A stretch of DNA of 64,000 nucleotides, taken from Halobacterium bonnevillei (GTDB lineage Archaea > Halobacteriota > Halobacteria > Halobacteriales > Halobacteriaceae). Position numbers and translations under genes: made by a program. The stretch spans positions 1-64,000 of the forward strand of contig NZ_WUUU01000001.1 in NCBI RefSeq assembly GCF_009831555.1. Reading direction: 5' to 3'. The notes beneath the pieces were generated by a model. It searched no databases. It worked only from the letters and a program-made list of their open reading frames with translations, and was not told the DNA's origin. Every line of letters begins with the position of its first letter. Within the stretch, counting starts at the first letter, position 1. This document shows, in pieces, positions 44,335-53,912 of this stretch.

Positions 44335-44620
44335 CGCCGTCCTCCGTGTTGGTGAAGACGGCGACGTCGAGATCGGTGACGGGATCGCGGCCCTGGACGT
44401 GCCACGTGCAGCCAGTCCACTCATCAGTGTACCGCCACGAACCATCGTGGTCGTTCCGCGACTCGTAGCGAATGCGGTATCGGACAACACCAGTGGTGAA
44501 CTGGATCTCGAAGCGCTGGTACTGGTCGTCGACACGAGGATCACAGTACTCTCTATAGGCGCGATACAACTCGGAGAGCGCAACTACTTGCGTCGGTTGG
44601 TCTCGGTCTCTCAATCTCAT
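44327..44620 (-). CDS. hypothetical protein coupled to winged-helix regulator
   Basis: 97 residues, acidic. It has ALSELYRAYREYCDPRVDD followed by alternating-strand segments (QRFEIQFTTGVVRYRIRYE, GCTWHVQGRDP) suggesting a small β-rich domain. No family is recognised. Its stop overlaps the start of the winged-helix gene by 8 bp, so it may be that regulator's partner or sensor. Confidence 0.6.
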   Translation of the reverse strand: MRLRDRDQPTQVVALSELYRAYREYCDPRVDDQYQRFEIQFTTGVVRYRIRYESRNDHDGSWRYTDEWTGCTWHVQGRDPVTDLDVAVFTNTEDGDD

Positions 44621-44783
44621 TGTGAATCGGGCCAGGTATGCACCCAGCCCTCACCCCAAACGGGGGCTAGAAACCAGTCCACAGCACAACCCTAAACGCA
44701 CAACCGAGAGTCTACACCCGTTACTCAAGTGAGTATCCAAAGGCAGTCTGTCAGTTATCGTCGAGTCTAGCGGTTGGTCAACT

Positions 44784-44832
44784 ACCCCACCCTACTTCGC
44801 TCACCCTGAGGGGTTCGCTCGTGGAGGGTGGG
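44784..44832 (-). ncRNA. tnpB transposon right-end hairpin / likely ωRNA 3' scaffold
   Basis: An 8-bp stem CCCCACCC / GGGTGGGG (44784-44791 with 44825-44832) spans the tnpB stop codon. In IS200/IS605-type elements the ωRNA (reRNA) overlaps the 3' end of tnpB and the right end, and its guide is copied from DNA just outside. On the minus strand the putative guide would begin near 44780. The RNA itself is inferred. Confidence 0.5.
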
Positions 44833-46057
44833 GCTTGTCCATGAACTCGGCCTCGAACTCATCCGGGTAGGCGGTAAATCCGCCATTCGGCGTCACCGTT
44901 CCAGACTGTAGGGCAAGCTGACTGTTGCCCGTCCGCCGAGACGACTGTTGGCCCCGACGGACATACCGCAATCCGATGTTCTTCGCCGCGTTGTAGTCTG
45001 CGTTCGCTTCCGACTCGCACTTCTGACAGCAGAAATCGCTTCGATTCGGGCGGTTTTCGTCAGCCGTGAATCCACACTCGGCGCACCGTTTCGACGTGTA
45101 CGCCGACCCGACTTGCTTCACCGAGACGCCGACCGCTTCGGCTTTGTATTCTACCTGCTCGTAGAGCGTTCGGAACGCCCACTTGTGCCCCCACGACGCA
45201 CCCGTGTGGTCGCGAATGTGGGTCAGGTCTTCGAATGCGATCACGTCGCACTCGTATCGAAGTGCTTCGTCTACGATAGCATTCGACGCTCGGTGGAGTA
45301 CGTCGCGGACGTAGCGAAGTTCACGGCCACTCGACTGGAGGAGTGTTCGGTGGGAGCTTCGCGTGCCAGTCTGTTGGAGTCCGGCGCGTACCTTCTCGAA
45401 CTCGCGGAGGTTGTGGGTGAGTTCCCGCCCGCTGACGAAGGTGGCGGTACTGGTGACGGCGAGGTTTTCGATACCGAGGTCGACCCCGAGGACCGTTCCG
45501 TCCTCGGCGGTGTTGCGCTCGGTATCGGTCTTGTGGCGGCGGAAGCCGATGTGCAAGAAGTAGTCGCCGTCAGCGGCAGTGAGCGTGCTTTCCGTGACGC
45601 TCCACTCCTCAGAGTCGAGGTACTGCCGTTGGTAGCCATCGTCGGCGTCAGGTAAAGCAAGGTCACATCGGACGCGGCTCTCTGTGGTGGAGAGCGACAC
45701 CGTTTCGTCGTCAAACAGCGTCATGGTCCGGGTATCGTACTTCACCGTGGGTGCGGTGAACGTGGGTTTGCTGACCGTTTTGCCGTTCGAGCGGCGTTCG
45801 GTACAGCCAGTGATGGCTTGTGCGGCTTGGTGAGTGGCGAGAATCGCGTGCTGACTCCCGAGGTCGGTTTCCTCGCGCACGGTGTCGTAGGCCAAGGGTT
45901 GTACGTCGCTCTTGGCGTTGCACTTGCCCCACGCCATGTCGGTGGCGATCTGGCAACCACGCTTCCACTCGGAGATAGTTTCCTCAAGCAACTCGCGTTG
46001 CTCGCCATCTACCGAGAGGCGGGTGATTGCCGTCCGACGCACGTAGTCGTCTGCCAC
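44801..46057 (-). CDS. tnpB: TnpB-type RNA-guided nuclease (IS200/IS605, IS1341 group)
   Basis: 418 residues. RuvC residues are D193 in GVDLGIENLA, E276 in IAFEDLTHIR and D354 in ANADYNAAKN. The zinc ribbon is CAEC…CQKC. The start used is a GTG; an earlier non-ATG start cannot be excluded. No tnpA is adjacent. Intact catalytic sites suggest an active nuclease that cleaves the empty donor site. It is a different subfamily from the two tnpB genes at 57232 and 59806. Confidence 0.88.
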   Translation of the reverse strand: MADDYVRRTAITRLSVDGEQRELLEETISEWKRGCQIATDMAWGKCNAKSDVQPLAYDTVREETDLGSQHAILATHQAAQAITGCTERRSNGKTVSKPTFTAPTVKYDTRTMTLFDDETVSLSTTESRVRCDLALPDADDGYQRQYLDSEEWSVTESTLTAADGDYFLHIGFRRHKTDTERNTAEDGTVLGVDLGIENLAVTSTATFVSGRELTHNLREFEKVRAGLQQTGTRSSHRTLLQSSGRELRYVRDVLHRASNAIVDEALRYECDVIAFEDLTHIRDHTGASWGHKWAFRTLYEQVEYKAEAVGVSVKQVGSAYTSKRCAECGFTADENRPNRSDFCCQKCESEANADYNAAKNIGLRYVRRGQQSSRRTGNSQLALQSGTVTPNGGFTAYPDEFEAEFMDKPHPPRANPSG

Positions 46058-46113
46058 GTGTTCAATGTAAATGGGTGACTACTTATAGAGCGGTGTTTGT
46101 GACAGATACGAAC

Positions 46114-46161
46114 GCGCTCCTCCCCTCCCTACGGTCGCTCCTTGAGGAAGGGGACTCCGCG
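46114..46161 (-). repeat. solo tnpB right-end-like hairpin
   Basis: On the minus strand the sequence reads GTCCCCTTCCTCAAGGAGCG … TAGGGAGGGGAGG, pairing CCCCTTCC with GGGAGGGG. The same layout occurs at 56931-56995 and, with a different stem, at the end of tnpB at 58446-58488. No tnpB precedes it, so it is an orphan right end, lying just upstream of the tnpB at 44801. Confidence 0.5.
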
Positions 46162-46275
46162 CTACCGTTTCAGTTGAAGCCAGACCGGTCAGTAACGGGT
46201 ATCCACATTATTGACTGATTCCAATAGAGGGGAGTTGTCGATAGTTCTCAACTATGGGCCACCGCTCCTCACCGA

Positions 46276-47049
46276 TTAATAGTGCCCGAGAACACCCCGT
46301 TTGCGTGCTTCGGCTGTCCCAACCCGGAAGACCAATAATCCGATCGCAAGGTAGACAACTGACTGCCCGACCAGTAGCCCAAGGTCGAATACCGGAAGTT
46401 CCCATACGCGGAGTCCATCCGTCATCACTCGTTGCAATACGTGACTCCCCAGCGACATTGGAAGCAGCTTCAACAGGGCATAGTCTTGGACTGGCAGGGC
46501 AATCAGGCCTGCAAACGATAGTTGGATCAGCGGAAACACCTTCTCAATCTGCTTGTAGACGAGCGCCGCCCCACCGAAGACGAATCCGAGGCCGACCACC
46601 GGGAGCAGCGTCAACACACCGACCACGACGACTGAGAGGGGTGCAATTGTAAGCCACGTCCCTGTCGTCGCCATCATCAACACCAGGAGGACCATACCGG
46701 TAGCGAACGTTCCCAAGAGGTTGACCACGGTCTTCATCGCAACTACCTCTGTGAAGCCGAACGGGGACATCGATAACTGTTCGAGCGTTCCCCACTGCGC
46801 CTCATCAGTCAGGTCGTGCGTGAGATCGGCGTATGCCGACACTGCCATCGTGAAGAGGAAATACCCGACAACGAGCGGTCCCACTGATCGGGAAATCAAC
46901 TCTTCTGCCACAAACTGCCCGCCGAAGAATATGAGCGCGAAAAACACGTACAGGGTCACGAATCCCACTACTGTATTCACGAGATAGCGACGCGAGAGCG
47001 TCACTGATTTGCTCGCGATCACGCGAAACAGGATGAGGTGCCGATTCAT
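46276..47049 (-). CDS. ABC-2-type transporter permease
   Basis: 257 residues with six hydrophobic segments, for example VVGFVTLYVFFALIFFGG, FATGMVLLVLMMATTG and VVGLGFVFGGAAL. The ending FRVGTAEARKRGVLGHY is typical of archaeal ABC-2 permeases. It overlaps the ATPase stop by 4 bp upstream, so the two make one transporter. Substrate unknown; drug or lipid export is common for this class. Confidence 0.85.
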   Translation of the reverse strand: MNRHLILFRVIASKSVTLSRRYLVNTVVGFVTLYVFFALIFFGGQFVAEELISRSVGPLVVGYFLFTMAVSAYADLTHDLTDEAQWGTLEQLSMSPFGFTEVVAMKTVVNLLGTFATGMVLLVLMMATTGTWLTIAPLSVVVVGVLTLLPVVGLGFVFGGAALVYKQIEKVFPLIQLSFAGLIALPVQDYALLKLLPMSLGSHVLQRVMTDGLRVWELPVFDLGLLVGQSVVYLAIGLLVFRVGTAEARKRGVLGHY

Positions 47050-48053
47050 GTCTCCGTCTCCTCCGGTGACACTGACTCAGCTGTGGTCAGCTCAACGAAG
47101 ACGTCTTCCAGATCAGGCTCGATTTCGGTGACCGACCTGATAGTCGCCTCTGCGGTCTGAAGGATCTCGACACACTCGTAGAACTCCTCGCTGCCTGCAA
47201 GCGCGATTTTGAACTCCGCGGAGTCAGTGTCGGTCCGCCAGTTGAGTAGCTTGAAGCGGGTGTCGAGTTGCTCCCGGAGGTGCGCTGGCGGGTTCCCGGC
47301 AAGTTGGACGCGGTAGGATTGGGATTGGAACACGTCGAGTAAGTTGTCGACGGAATCGTCAGCGACGATGTCGCCGTCACTGAGAACGATCACGCGGTCG
47401 CAGACGGCTTCGATGACATCCATGTCGTGGCTCGTAATCACGATCGTTTTGTCCTCTTCCTGGGCGAGGCGTTGCAATTCGGTTTGGAGGTCACGGGTCG
47501 TTTCGACGTCGAGGCCGAGCATCGGTTCGTCGAGGAAGAGGACGGGCGTTTCGCGGGCGAGGGTGGTGCCGAGCGCGACTTTCTGCTTCATGCCACGCGA
47601 GAGATTCTTGGCGGGTTCGTCTGCCTTTGCGGTGAGTCCGAGCGTGTCGATGATCGCCTCGTGTCTGTCGCCGCGTGTCCGTGGATCGATGCCATGGAGG
47701 CCAGCGAAGAACGCGAGATTTTCGCGTACGCTCAACCGCCAATAGACGTTGCGTGCGCCTTCGAGGACAGCACTCACGTAGTTGTATGCCCGGGAACGCG
47801 CCTCATGCACAGGGACGCCGTGAATAGAAACATCGCCACGAGTGGGAGTGACGAGTCCGAGAACAGTTTTGACGGTTGTCGTTTTCCCAGCGCCGTTTGG
47901 GCCGAGAAGTCCGACAATTTGTCCGGACTGAATATCAAATGAAATGTCATCAACGGCTGTGACCCGTCCCGTTTCCCCGGTATAGCGTTTTGTGAGGGCC
48001 GAGACCGAAACAACGGCGTCGTGTTCTGGAGGACCGGTTGTGCGGGGACACAT
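47046..48053 (-). CDS. ABC transporter ATP-binding protein
   Basis: 335 residues. Walker A is GLLGPNGAGKTTT, the signature is LSRGMKQKVALG, Walker B is VLFLDEPMLGLD, and the switch His lies in ITSHDMD. A C-terminal ~100-residue extension (SYRVQLAGNP onward) is as in ABC-2 drug/lantibiotic-type exporters. It pairs with the permease downstream (4-bp overlap). It starts at the ATG at 48053. Confidence 0.9.
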   Translation of the reverse strand: MCPRTTGPPEHDAVVSVSALTKRYTGETGRVTAVDDISFDIQSGQIVGLLGPNGAGKTTTVKTVLGLVTPTRGDVSIHGVPVHEARSRAYNYVSAVLEGARNVYWRLSVRENLAFFAGLHGIDPRTRGDRHEAIIDTLGLTAKADEPAKNLSRGMKQKVALGTTLARETPVLFLDEPMLGLDVETTRDLQTELQRLAQEEDKTIVITSHDMDVIEAVCDRVIVLSDGDIVADDSVDNLLDVFQSQSYRVQLAGNPPAHLREQLDTRFKLLNWRTDTDSAEFKIALAGSEEFYECVEILQTAEATIRSVTEIEPDLEDVFVELTTAESVSPEETET

Positions 48054-48110
48054 CGTTTGGGGCTATTTTTCGGTGGGCGGTCTTAAGCGTACACAACATG
48101 AGAAAAGAAC

Positions 48111-48500
48111 TCACTCCGAATCTCTGACCGATACAGCCATGGGTCCGTCAATTTCTGTCAGCCACGAGAGACCCTTATTCACAGCACTGATTCGCTCACG
48201 TGAACCGTGCCACAGTTGCTGGAAGTACGACTCGCCGCTGAAGCACGATTCGAGTAAGCCGCCTCCCTGCCCAGCGACCACCAGACACCGCTCGCCGAAC
48301 AGCTTTACCAACTCGCCTTCGAATCCACTGTTTCTGACGGTACGCAGTTCACGTCTCAGGACATCACCGGCGACCGCCACCGCGTCACCAACCCCTTCGC
48401 TCACACGAGCGTAGTACGCCCGGTGTCTCCACCCAGAAATCGAGTCCGACCCCGCACCGTATCGGTTCCTCAATTCGTTCGCCACCAAGACAGGCCAACT
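48111..48500 (-). pseudogene. hypothetical protein fragment without start
   Basis: The minus-strand frame has G/C-rich third positions and a natural segment (GFEGELVKLFGERCLVVAG, then GGLLESCFSGESYFQQLW, WLTEIDGPMAV). It has no ATG at its beginning; the only upstream start is a TTG at 48551 inside an opposing remnant. It is probably the C-terminal part of a truncated gene. Family not recognised. Confidence 0.4.
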
Positions 48501-48504
48501 GGGC

Positions 48505-48898
48505 CCCTGCGGAATCCAACCAACGCGATCTCGAGGGGTACGACGGGCCAAGGTTCGTCTACCTCACCAGCCACGTCATCCCGGATACCCGCGAGACCGT
48601 CCGTACGAAACTCCGTCAGGACGCGGCTCGCTGGAACGCGGAGATGGACTACCGGGTTGTGAAACCGACCTTCACGCCGTTAACGAACACCGACCAGGAT
48701 GCCGTTCGCGCGTTGGTTCGGTTCTGGGCGGTCGCGCGCTCCAACGCGTGAGTGTTGGCGGATCTGCTTTTCAACCTGGGTCGGGGATGGGATCTGAATG
48801 ACGATTACTTGATGCGGTCGAAGCCGTTCGGGCGAAAGATTGCCAAGGTGGATTACGGGTGGCAACGCTTGCTTTTCTCGGGGTCTCCTCATTCGTGA
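48505..48898 (+). pseudogene. C-terminal remnant, possibly of a transposase
   Basis: The plus-strand frame reads NQRDLEGYDGPRFVYLTSHV, then WNAEMDYRVVKPTF, VRALVRFWAVARSNA, a TGA at 48749-48751 where a Trp codon is expected, and VLADLLFNLGRGWDL to a final stop at 48898. The W/N-A-W-V-L-A-D-L ending resembles the C-terminus of DDE-type halophile transposases. No start is present. The identity is tentative. Confidence 0.45.
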
Positions 48899-49050
48899 GC
48901 GGCAGCACTGTCGTTCGCCTTCGCATTCATCAGGACCAACCAGCTCCTCGTCAAGTTCGTGTGGACTGGTTCTTTAGAATAGGGTAGGGTTAGACGGATC
49001 CGGTGTTGTACGAATGAATTATTGTCACGGAGTGTGAATTAGTGGCCAAG

Positions 49051-49497
49051 ATGGTCTGTTCTCTCGACGAGCCCTTTCCGATCAAACCAGAGACGGCGGA
49101 CTACGAGGTACTTCGTGTGCTCGTCACCGATTACGAGGCCGGAGCCACACCCGCGGAAATCGCAGCCAACACTGAACTTAGTACCTCACGTGCGGCAGAA
49201 TCGCTGGGAGCGCTCTCGACGTCAGCACTCATTAACCAGGAGGATGGAGTCTATTACGTCAATCCGTATCAAGCTGACCGGTTGAAGCGGCGACTCGAAT
49301 CAGTGGATGCAGTCGAGCAACTTTTCGATTCGACTCCAGACGACGATGTCTACGCCGAACCAGGATGGGACGATCAAGTATCAAGCATCGGCATGGAGGA
49401 CGATTCAGACACCGTTGACTCGCGATCCTCAAGAACTGTTGAGGAAGACGCTGAGGGTCTCGTCGCAGAAATCGAAGAACAAAACTCAACCGGCTAG
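49051..49497 (+). CDS. winged-helix domain protein
   Basis: 148 residues from the ATG MVCSLDEPF (a GTG three codons upstream is possible). Residues 18-75 (YEVLRVLVTDYEAGATPAEI, SRAAESLGALSTSALI, DGVYYVNPYQADRL) form a MarR-like winged helix. The C-terminal half is acidic and disordered. A likely DNA-binding regulator in front of the accessory region; targets unknown. Confidence 0.68.
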   Translation: MVCSLDEPFPIKPETADYEVLRVLVTDYEAGATPAEIAANTELSTSRAAESLGALSTSALINQEDGVYYVNPYQADRLKRRLESVDAVEQLFDSTPDDDVYAEPGWDDQVSSIGMEDDSDTVDSRSSRTVEEDAEGLVAEIEEQNSTG

Positions 49498-49798
49498 ATG
49501 CTCTCGTCCACAGGAAGGTACTAGGAAGCACCCTATCAGGTGTCAACGGACCTACTTACTCGATGGTGGCTAGCAGACACTCGCTATGTTGAGTGTGGGA
49601 CTTTTCCGTGGCGGTCACCTCTGCCTCTTGTTCAAAGTACGAGATGAATCCTCAATTCGGTTTCCTGGTCCCGGAGCCTTGGGAGAGTTAACTGTCAGTT
49701 GCCCACCGTGAGTCGGGAAGCCCGCGACGGACAACCCACTATTCACCATACCTCAACGCATTTTGACAACCCCTTGGGCCTGAGGACGGAGGAGGATG
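49498..49798. other. non-coding region
   Basis: Three hundred bases between two convergent genes, without an open frame showing natural codon use. No repeat or structure assigned. Confidence 0.4.
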
Positions 49799-50413
49799 TC
49801 ACTGCCAGTGGTAAAATACACTGACGACGATGACAACGAAGCCAGTTGAAAGGGCTCCCCACGCAAGCGCTGCGCTTCCAATCGAAAGTGTGGGTGGAGC
49901 TGAGAGTCTAAGCAATACGAGCGTTAGCAGTGTCAGGCTCAATCCGACCACGAGCGCAGAGAGCCAAAGACGCTCAAACGCTAGGTACTGAAACCGTGAT
50001 TCTTCAGCGTCATTCGCTCTTGGACTTGATGAGTGTTCGGACCCGTCACTGCTAGAATCTGGTTCAGGTACTGTCGCGTCAGTCGTCGACTCAGTGGAGA
50101 GGTTCAGTGAGTTCGACAGCCAGTACTGGTGGGGTTCTCGACTCGTATCGCGATCCAGAATGCCGGCTTCGACGAGATCGGTTAACGCCGGGTGGCTTGA
50201 TGATTTCGCGGGGTCGATAGCAGTGTGGTCTTGGAGATCGGCTTCGACTTCGTGACGAGTGAGCGCTCGGGGTGGACTATCCGCCTCGTTACGAACGAAT
50301 ACTCTCGCGTACGTCCACCGTGAGTGCTTCCGCAGTTGGTCAAAACCCGCTTCGGAGAGTGCCTCGTGAAGTTCGTCGGGTAGCGCCTCGGTGTCGTTTC
50401 GACTGGCCATCAT
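49799..50413 (-). CDS. membrane protein with N-terminal winged-helix-like domain
   Basis: 204 residues. The first ~100 (DELHEALSEAGFDQLRKHSR, LTRHEVEADLQDH, ALTDLVEAGILDR) look like a winged helix. A Ser/Asp/Glu-rich linker follows, then two membrane helices (LWLSALVVGLSLTLLTLVLL and LAWGALSTGFVVIVVSVFY) end the protein. The DNA-binding-like domain would sit on the inner face of the membrane. It is divergent from the operon at 50611. No family is recognised. Confidence 0.6.
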   Translation of the reverse strand: MMASRNDTEALPDELHEALSEAGFDQLRKHSRWTYARVFVRNEADSPPRALTRHEVEADLQDHTAIDPAKSSSHPALTDLVEAGILDRDTSREPHQYWLSNSLNLSTESTTDATVPEPDSSSDGSEHSSSPRANDAEESRFQYLAFERLWLSALVVGLSLTLLTLVLLRLSAPPTLSIGSAALAWGALSTGFVVIVVSVFYHWQ

Positions 50414-50610
50414 CTGGCGTTTCTGTTGGTTTCAAATTCCCGATGCAAGATAATTCCATCGCGATTCCCCGGCAAACTCGACCTAGGATATAAATTCACT
50501 GGCTGATTGGATAGTGGGTTCCGCAGCCGAACGGTCGTTCGACGCTCGAACGCGCGTCTGCTCGACATCGCTCCCTAATAGCACTCCGTGAGGGGGCTAC
50601 ACCGTCGCCA

Positions 50611-51426
50611 ATGACAGACAACCAAGCAGGTCCAAACCACCGCTCGCTTTCAGCGGCGTATCGGCAAGCGGGCTATACAATCACAGACGCCCCAGGTTTC
50701 CAGCGGGCTGACGCCGCCACCCTGTGGGTGGCTCGTGATGACCAGCCAATTGCTGTCGTCGCGTCTCTACGCAACCCTACGAAACCGGGTGTACTCCTCA
50801 GGAACGTCGATCAACTCAGCCGGCACGCACGCATCCATCTCGTAACCGGCTCACCGGGGATAGCTAGCCGCGTCCGAGAGCTCCTCCGGAACCCGGTTCG
50901 AAGGCGGACCGACTGCGGTGTCGAGTGTTTCCTCCATCCAGCACAGTTCGTCCTCGATGGCTCTCGACTCGCCGTCTCCGAGCCCCACGTCTGGATTGCA
51001 ACGACCGATGAACAGTCACCGCCTGACGGGACTGTGCTCTCAGCCACATTGAGACTCGCGAACGCATCTGAAAGTGAGACTGAGCCATCGAATCCGGCGG
51101 CCAGATCCATCAAAAAACGCCCCGGATACGAGTCGACGGTCACCGAACTGGAGAGCACCGAAACACTCCCGGAGTCATCGTATCTGGTACGGAAACCGGT
51201 TATTACTGATCAACCGGGGGACGGTCACGGTGTCGTCGTCGCTGTCCTCAGTGATAGCGGACTCACTGCGGACAACCCCGCGCGGAATCGCGCTCCGGAG
51301 TCGCTTGGGCAGGAGACGAAGCCCCCGCGGGTTCTGGGAGACGAGCCCTGGGCGATGTCCGCCCCACCGGCGTTGGCGGTCACTCGACTCCATCTCGTTG
51401 CTCAACGCGAGTGGGAGGACAGGTAG
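50611..51426 (+). CDS. unknown protein A of a three-gene accessory operon
   Basis: 271 residues. Residues 13-100 form a compact α/β module: SAAYRQAGYTITDAPGF, ATLWVARDD, PIAVVASLRNPTKPG, LLRNVDQLSRHARIHLVTG. Its layout recurs in the next two proteins (about residues 450-512 and 359-442). The rest is Ser/Glu/Pro rich with an H-x-x-x-Q ending and lacks recognisable domains. It starts at the ATG after an intergenic region facing the membrane protein gene. The next gene begins 11 bp after its stop. Function not identified. Confidence 0.65.
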   Translation: MTDNQAGPNHRSLSAAYRQAGYTITDAPGFQRADAATLWVARDDQPIAVVASLRNPTKPGVLLRNVDQLSRHARIHLVTGSPGIASRVRELLRNPVRRRTDCGVECFLHPAQFVLDGSRLAVSEPHVWIATTDEQSPPDGTVLSATLRLANASESETEPSNPAARSIKKRPGYESTVTELESTETLPESSYLVRKPVITDQPGDGHGVVVAVLSDSGLTADNPARNRAPESLGQETKPPRVLGDEPWAMSAPPALAVTRLHLVAQREWEDR

Positions 51427-51436
51427 TTCATAATCC

Positions 51437-53812
51437 ATGTCAATTCAACCGCAGCAGCTTGACGCATACCAGGACCCAGACAGCGAAGACAGTGAGGACT
51501 CCGAGGAACTTCCGGCGCCGTCGAATGTTCCGGCTAGTCCGACGATGGTGCGGAGCCTGCAGGGTGGTCCAAAACAGCGCCAGAACGCGATTCGGATCCG
51601 GCTGCCGCGCGACCCTGCGAAACGTGAGGAGCTCCCCGAGGACATCCATGGGGTGTTGCTGTGGGTTATTAGCGACGTGTGTGGTGAAAGCTGTATCGCG
51701 GGCGTCGAAGTTCTCATGTTCCCGGGCCCGTATGGACTTGAGTTCGTGCTCCATCCGCGGCCATCAGTACTCGATGGTCGGAGCGATACCCAATCGACGC
51801 TCGATTCGTTCACGAAAAAGATCTACTCGCGGCCGGTGAGTAACCTCAAGCAGTCGGTCAAGCGCCGCTATCCAAGTTCGGTAACCGCCGAGATCGGGCA
51901 TCTCGACCTTGAACCCGTCGGGATTACCGATGTGACGACGACGCGATTGTACTCGCTGAAAGACGGGAACCGGATGACGCCGGGTAACAGCAAAGCGAAC
52001 CCACTTGCTGTGCTGTTCGATGCGTTCCGGCAGGCCCACGACCCGTTCATCTACCAGGTCATCATCAGTGGCGAGGATGGCGGGTACAGTCTGTGCGTCC
52101 GGTGTGCGACGTACCGGCCGAAGGACAACTACGTCAGTGACCGCGAGTTCGCGAAACTCGTTGAACGCGGGAAGCCATCGGATCTCGCCCACGTCTTCGG
52201 TGACGGCAACCTCGTCTCGAATCACGATGCGGCGCTGGCGGCCCCCTACTGGAAGACGAGTTACACCGAACACGTCGACGGAAACGACTCGTATCGAGCG
52301 AGCTACAGCTACGAAAAAGAGACGCCGTATAAGGGCAAACAGCAAGTCCGACGTGAAGCCGACACGATCAAAGACGTCGTTCTCGGGCAGACTGCACACC
52401 GACGGCTCATGAGTGGTGACACGACCACCGAGTTCATCCTCAAAGACGAATTCAACCGATACGGGTGGATCCCAGCGCTAGAAGCCCAGCTCAAACCCTT
52501 CGTCCGAACGGTAACGCTACGGTGGAAGACGAACCCGTGGCGTGACGTCCGCGGACGCGACCCACCGGAGTTCAATTCGATTGAACCAATCGAGATCGAA
52601 ACCCCAGCCGAGTTTGGACTCGGCGAAGGCCGAGAGGATACCCCGTCCGATGAGACCGGTGTTGAAAACGAGGGCGGACCCGTCCACCGCTCGCTCGGAC
52701 AGTTCGCCCGGCGAGTCTTCAGCGAAGGCGGGGACGATATCGAAGAAGTCGACCAGACCACCGATACCCTCCCAGATAACCGCATCACAACCAACGGCAC
52801 CATCAAGACACTCGGCATCCAGGTTGACTCGGATATTGTCGCCGTTGAGCCTGAAAGCAAAAACGCCACGAAGGCGGCGAACACGCTGCGCAACGCTGAA
52901 CGAGCGATGGCTGCCGGCCGGCACGTCATCTTCGTGTACAACCAATCGAACGTCGAACTTGGGTACAAGCATCTCGACGAGCCGTACAAGAAACGCCTCG
53001 AGGACCGAATCGAGTTGTACAATGGAACCGACCGCGTGCAGGCTGTCGACGGGCGGTATCTTGTCCGGCGCGGCGACGGCAACACGACCTACGAGCTCAA
53101 ATCACGGACGCTCATCGTTTGCGACGACCACGGCGAACTGGCCCGTGGTCCAGCAACCGACGATGTCGCCAGCTTCGAGTGGCCGATCGTTGGGACTGGT
53201 GACGAAGCAGCAACGAGCACTGAGGAACTGCCGGCCGAGCGGTGTGGGTACTATCGGAAGACCGATGACGGTACTCACCGCATTGAGACCGCGGACGGGA
53301 CGGCGATTACGACGTACAGTGAAAAGCAGGCGTTTCTCGCTGACTGGACGTGGATTCGTGAACCGCACGTGCCGGTGGCGCTCAGTTACCTGCACGCGGT
53401 GACGGTCACGTACCGCGACGAGCAGACGAATCAACTCGAGGTTTACGACCCATCCCCGGACTGGGAGACGAACGACCGGACGGACACCCAGGAAGCCGGT
53501 GTCGAAGCCTTCCATGACACGTTCATCATCGAGCGGGATGGCCCGGAGTTGACCTACGATGACTTAGAAGCCGCGTTCACGCCGTGGTTCGAGGGGCACT
53601 CGCAGTTCGATGCGCCGATCAGGTCAGTCATGGGCGGCCACCACCCAAAACCGTTCAAGCAGGCGAAAACGAGCGGCACGGGCAACGATTACCGCTACTT
53701 CGACGGGTACGACTGGCTGTTCGCCCCCAGCCTCGACTCACCGCATCAAGCAAGCCCGCCCGCCGACTACGACCCAGACACAGACTCGGACTCGGAATCC
53801 GAGCCTGAATAG
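51437..53812 (+). CDS. unknown large protein B (possible conjugation-ATPase N-domain relative)
   Basis: 791 residues with acidic ends. Residues 50-400 (LYSLKDGNRMTPGNSKANPL, AFRQAHDPFIYQVIISGEDG, YWKTSYTEHVDGNDSYRASY) recall, from memory, the N-terminal non-ATPase region of haloarchaeal VirB4/HerA-type conjugation proteins. No Walker A or B motif is present. Residues ~450-512 repeat the operon's shared module and here contain VAVEPESKN, an E-x-E-x-K pattern that could be a PD-(D/E)xK-like site. It is the second gene of the operon. The identity is uncertain. Confidence 0.6.
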   Translation: MSIQPQQLDAYQDPDSEDSEDSEELPAPSNVPASPTMVRSLQGGPKQRQNAIRIRLPRDPAKREELPEDIHGVLLWVISDVCGESCIAGVEVLMFPGPYGLEFVLHPRPSVLDGRSDTQSTLDSFTKKIYSRPVSNLKQSVKRRYPSSVTAEIGHLDLEPVGITDVTTTRLYSLKDGNRMTPGNSKANPLAVLFDAFRQAHDPFIYQVIISGEDGGYSLCVRCATYRPKDNYVSDREFAKLVERGKPSDLAHVFGDGNLVSNHDAALAAPYWKTSYTEHVDGNDSYRASYSYEKETPYKGKQQVRREADTIKDVVLGQTAHRRLMSGDTTTEFILKDEFNRYGWIPALEAQLKPFVRTVTLRWKTNPWRDVRGRDPPEFNSIEPIEIETPAEFGLGEGREDTPSDETGVENEGGPVHRSLGQFARRVFSEGGDDIEEVDQTTDTLPDNRITTNGTIKTLGIQVDSDIVAVEPESKNATKAANTLRNAERAMAAGRHVIFVYNQSNVELGYKHLDEPYKKRLEDRIELYNGTDRVQAVDGRYLVRRGDGNTTYELKSRTLIVCDDHGELARGPATDDVASFEWPIVGTGDEAATSTEELPAERCGYYRKTDDGTHRIETADGTAITTYSEKQAFLADWTWIREPHVPVALSYLHAVTVTYRDEQTNQLEVYDPSPDWETNDRTDTQEAGVEAFHDTFIIERDGPELTYDDLEAAFTPWFEGHSQFDAPIRSVMGGHHPKPFKQAKTSGTGNDYRYFDGYDWLFAPSLDSPHQASPPADYDPDTDSDSESEPE

Positions 53813-53912
53813 CGACATCCCACCCCGAGGCTGTCACCTGCATTGTCTCCCCTACTCTCGTGAGTTCCACACCAACCACCAGCGACCCAATCCTGTTCGA
53901 CGATTCCCAGCT

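Noticed and set aside
46081-46275. Left end of the tnpB transposon at 44801
   Set aside because: The hairpin there has right-end layout of a different element; no left-end motif could be defined by eye.
51437-53812. VirB4/HerA conjugation ATPase
   Set aside because: There is no Walker A or Walker B motif; only a vague resemblance to the N-terminal part of such proteins remains.
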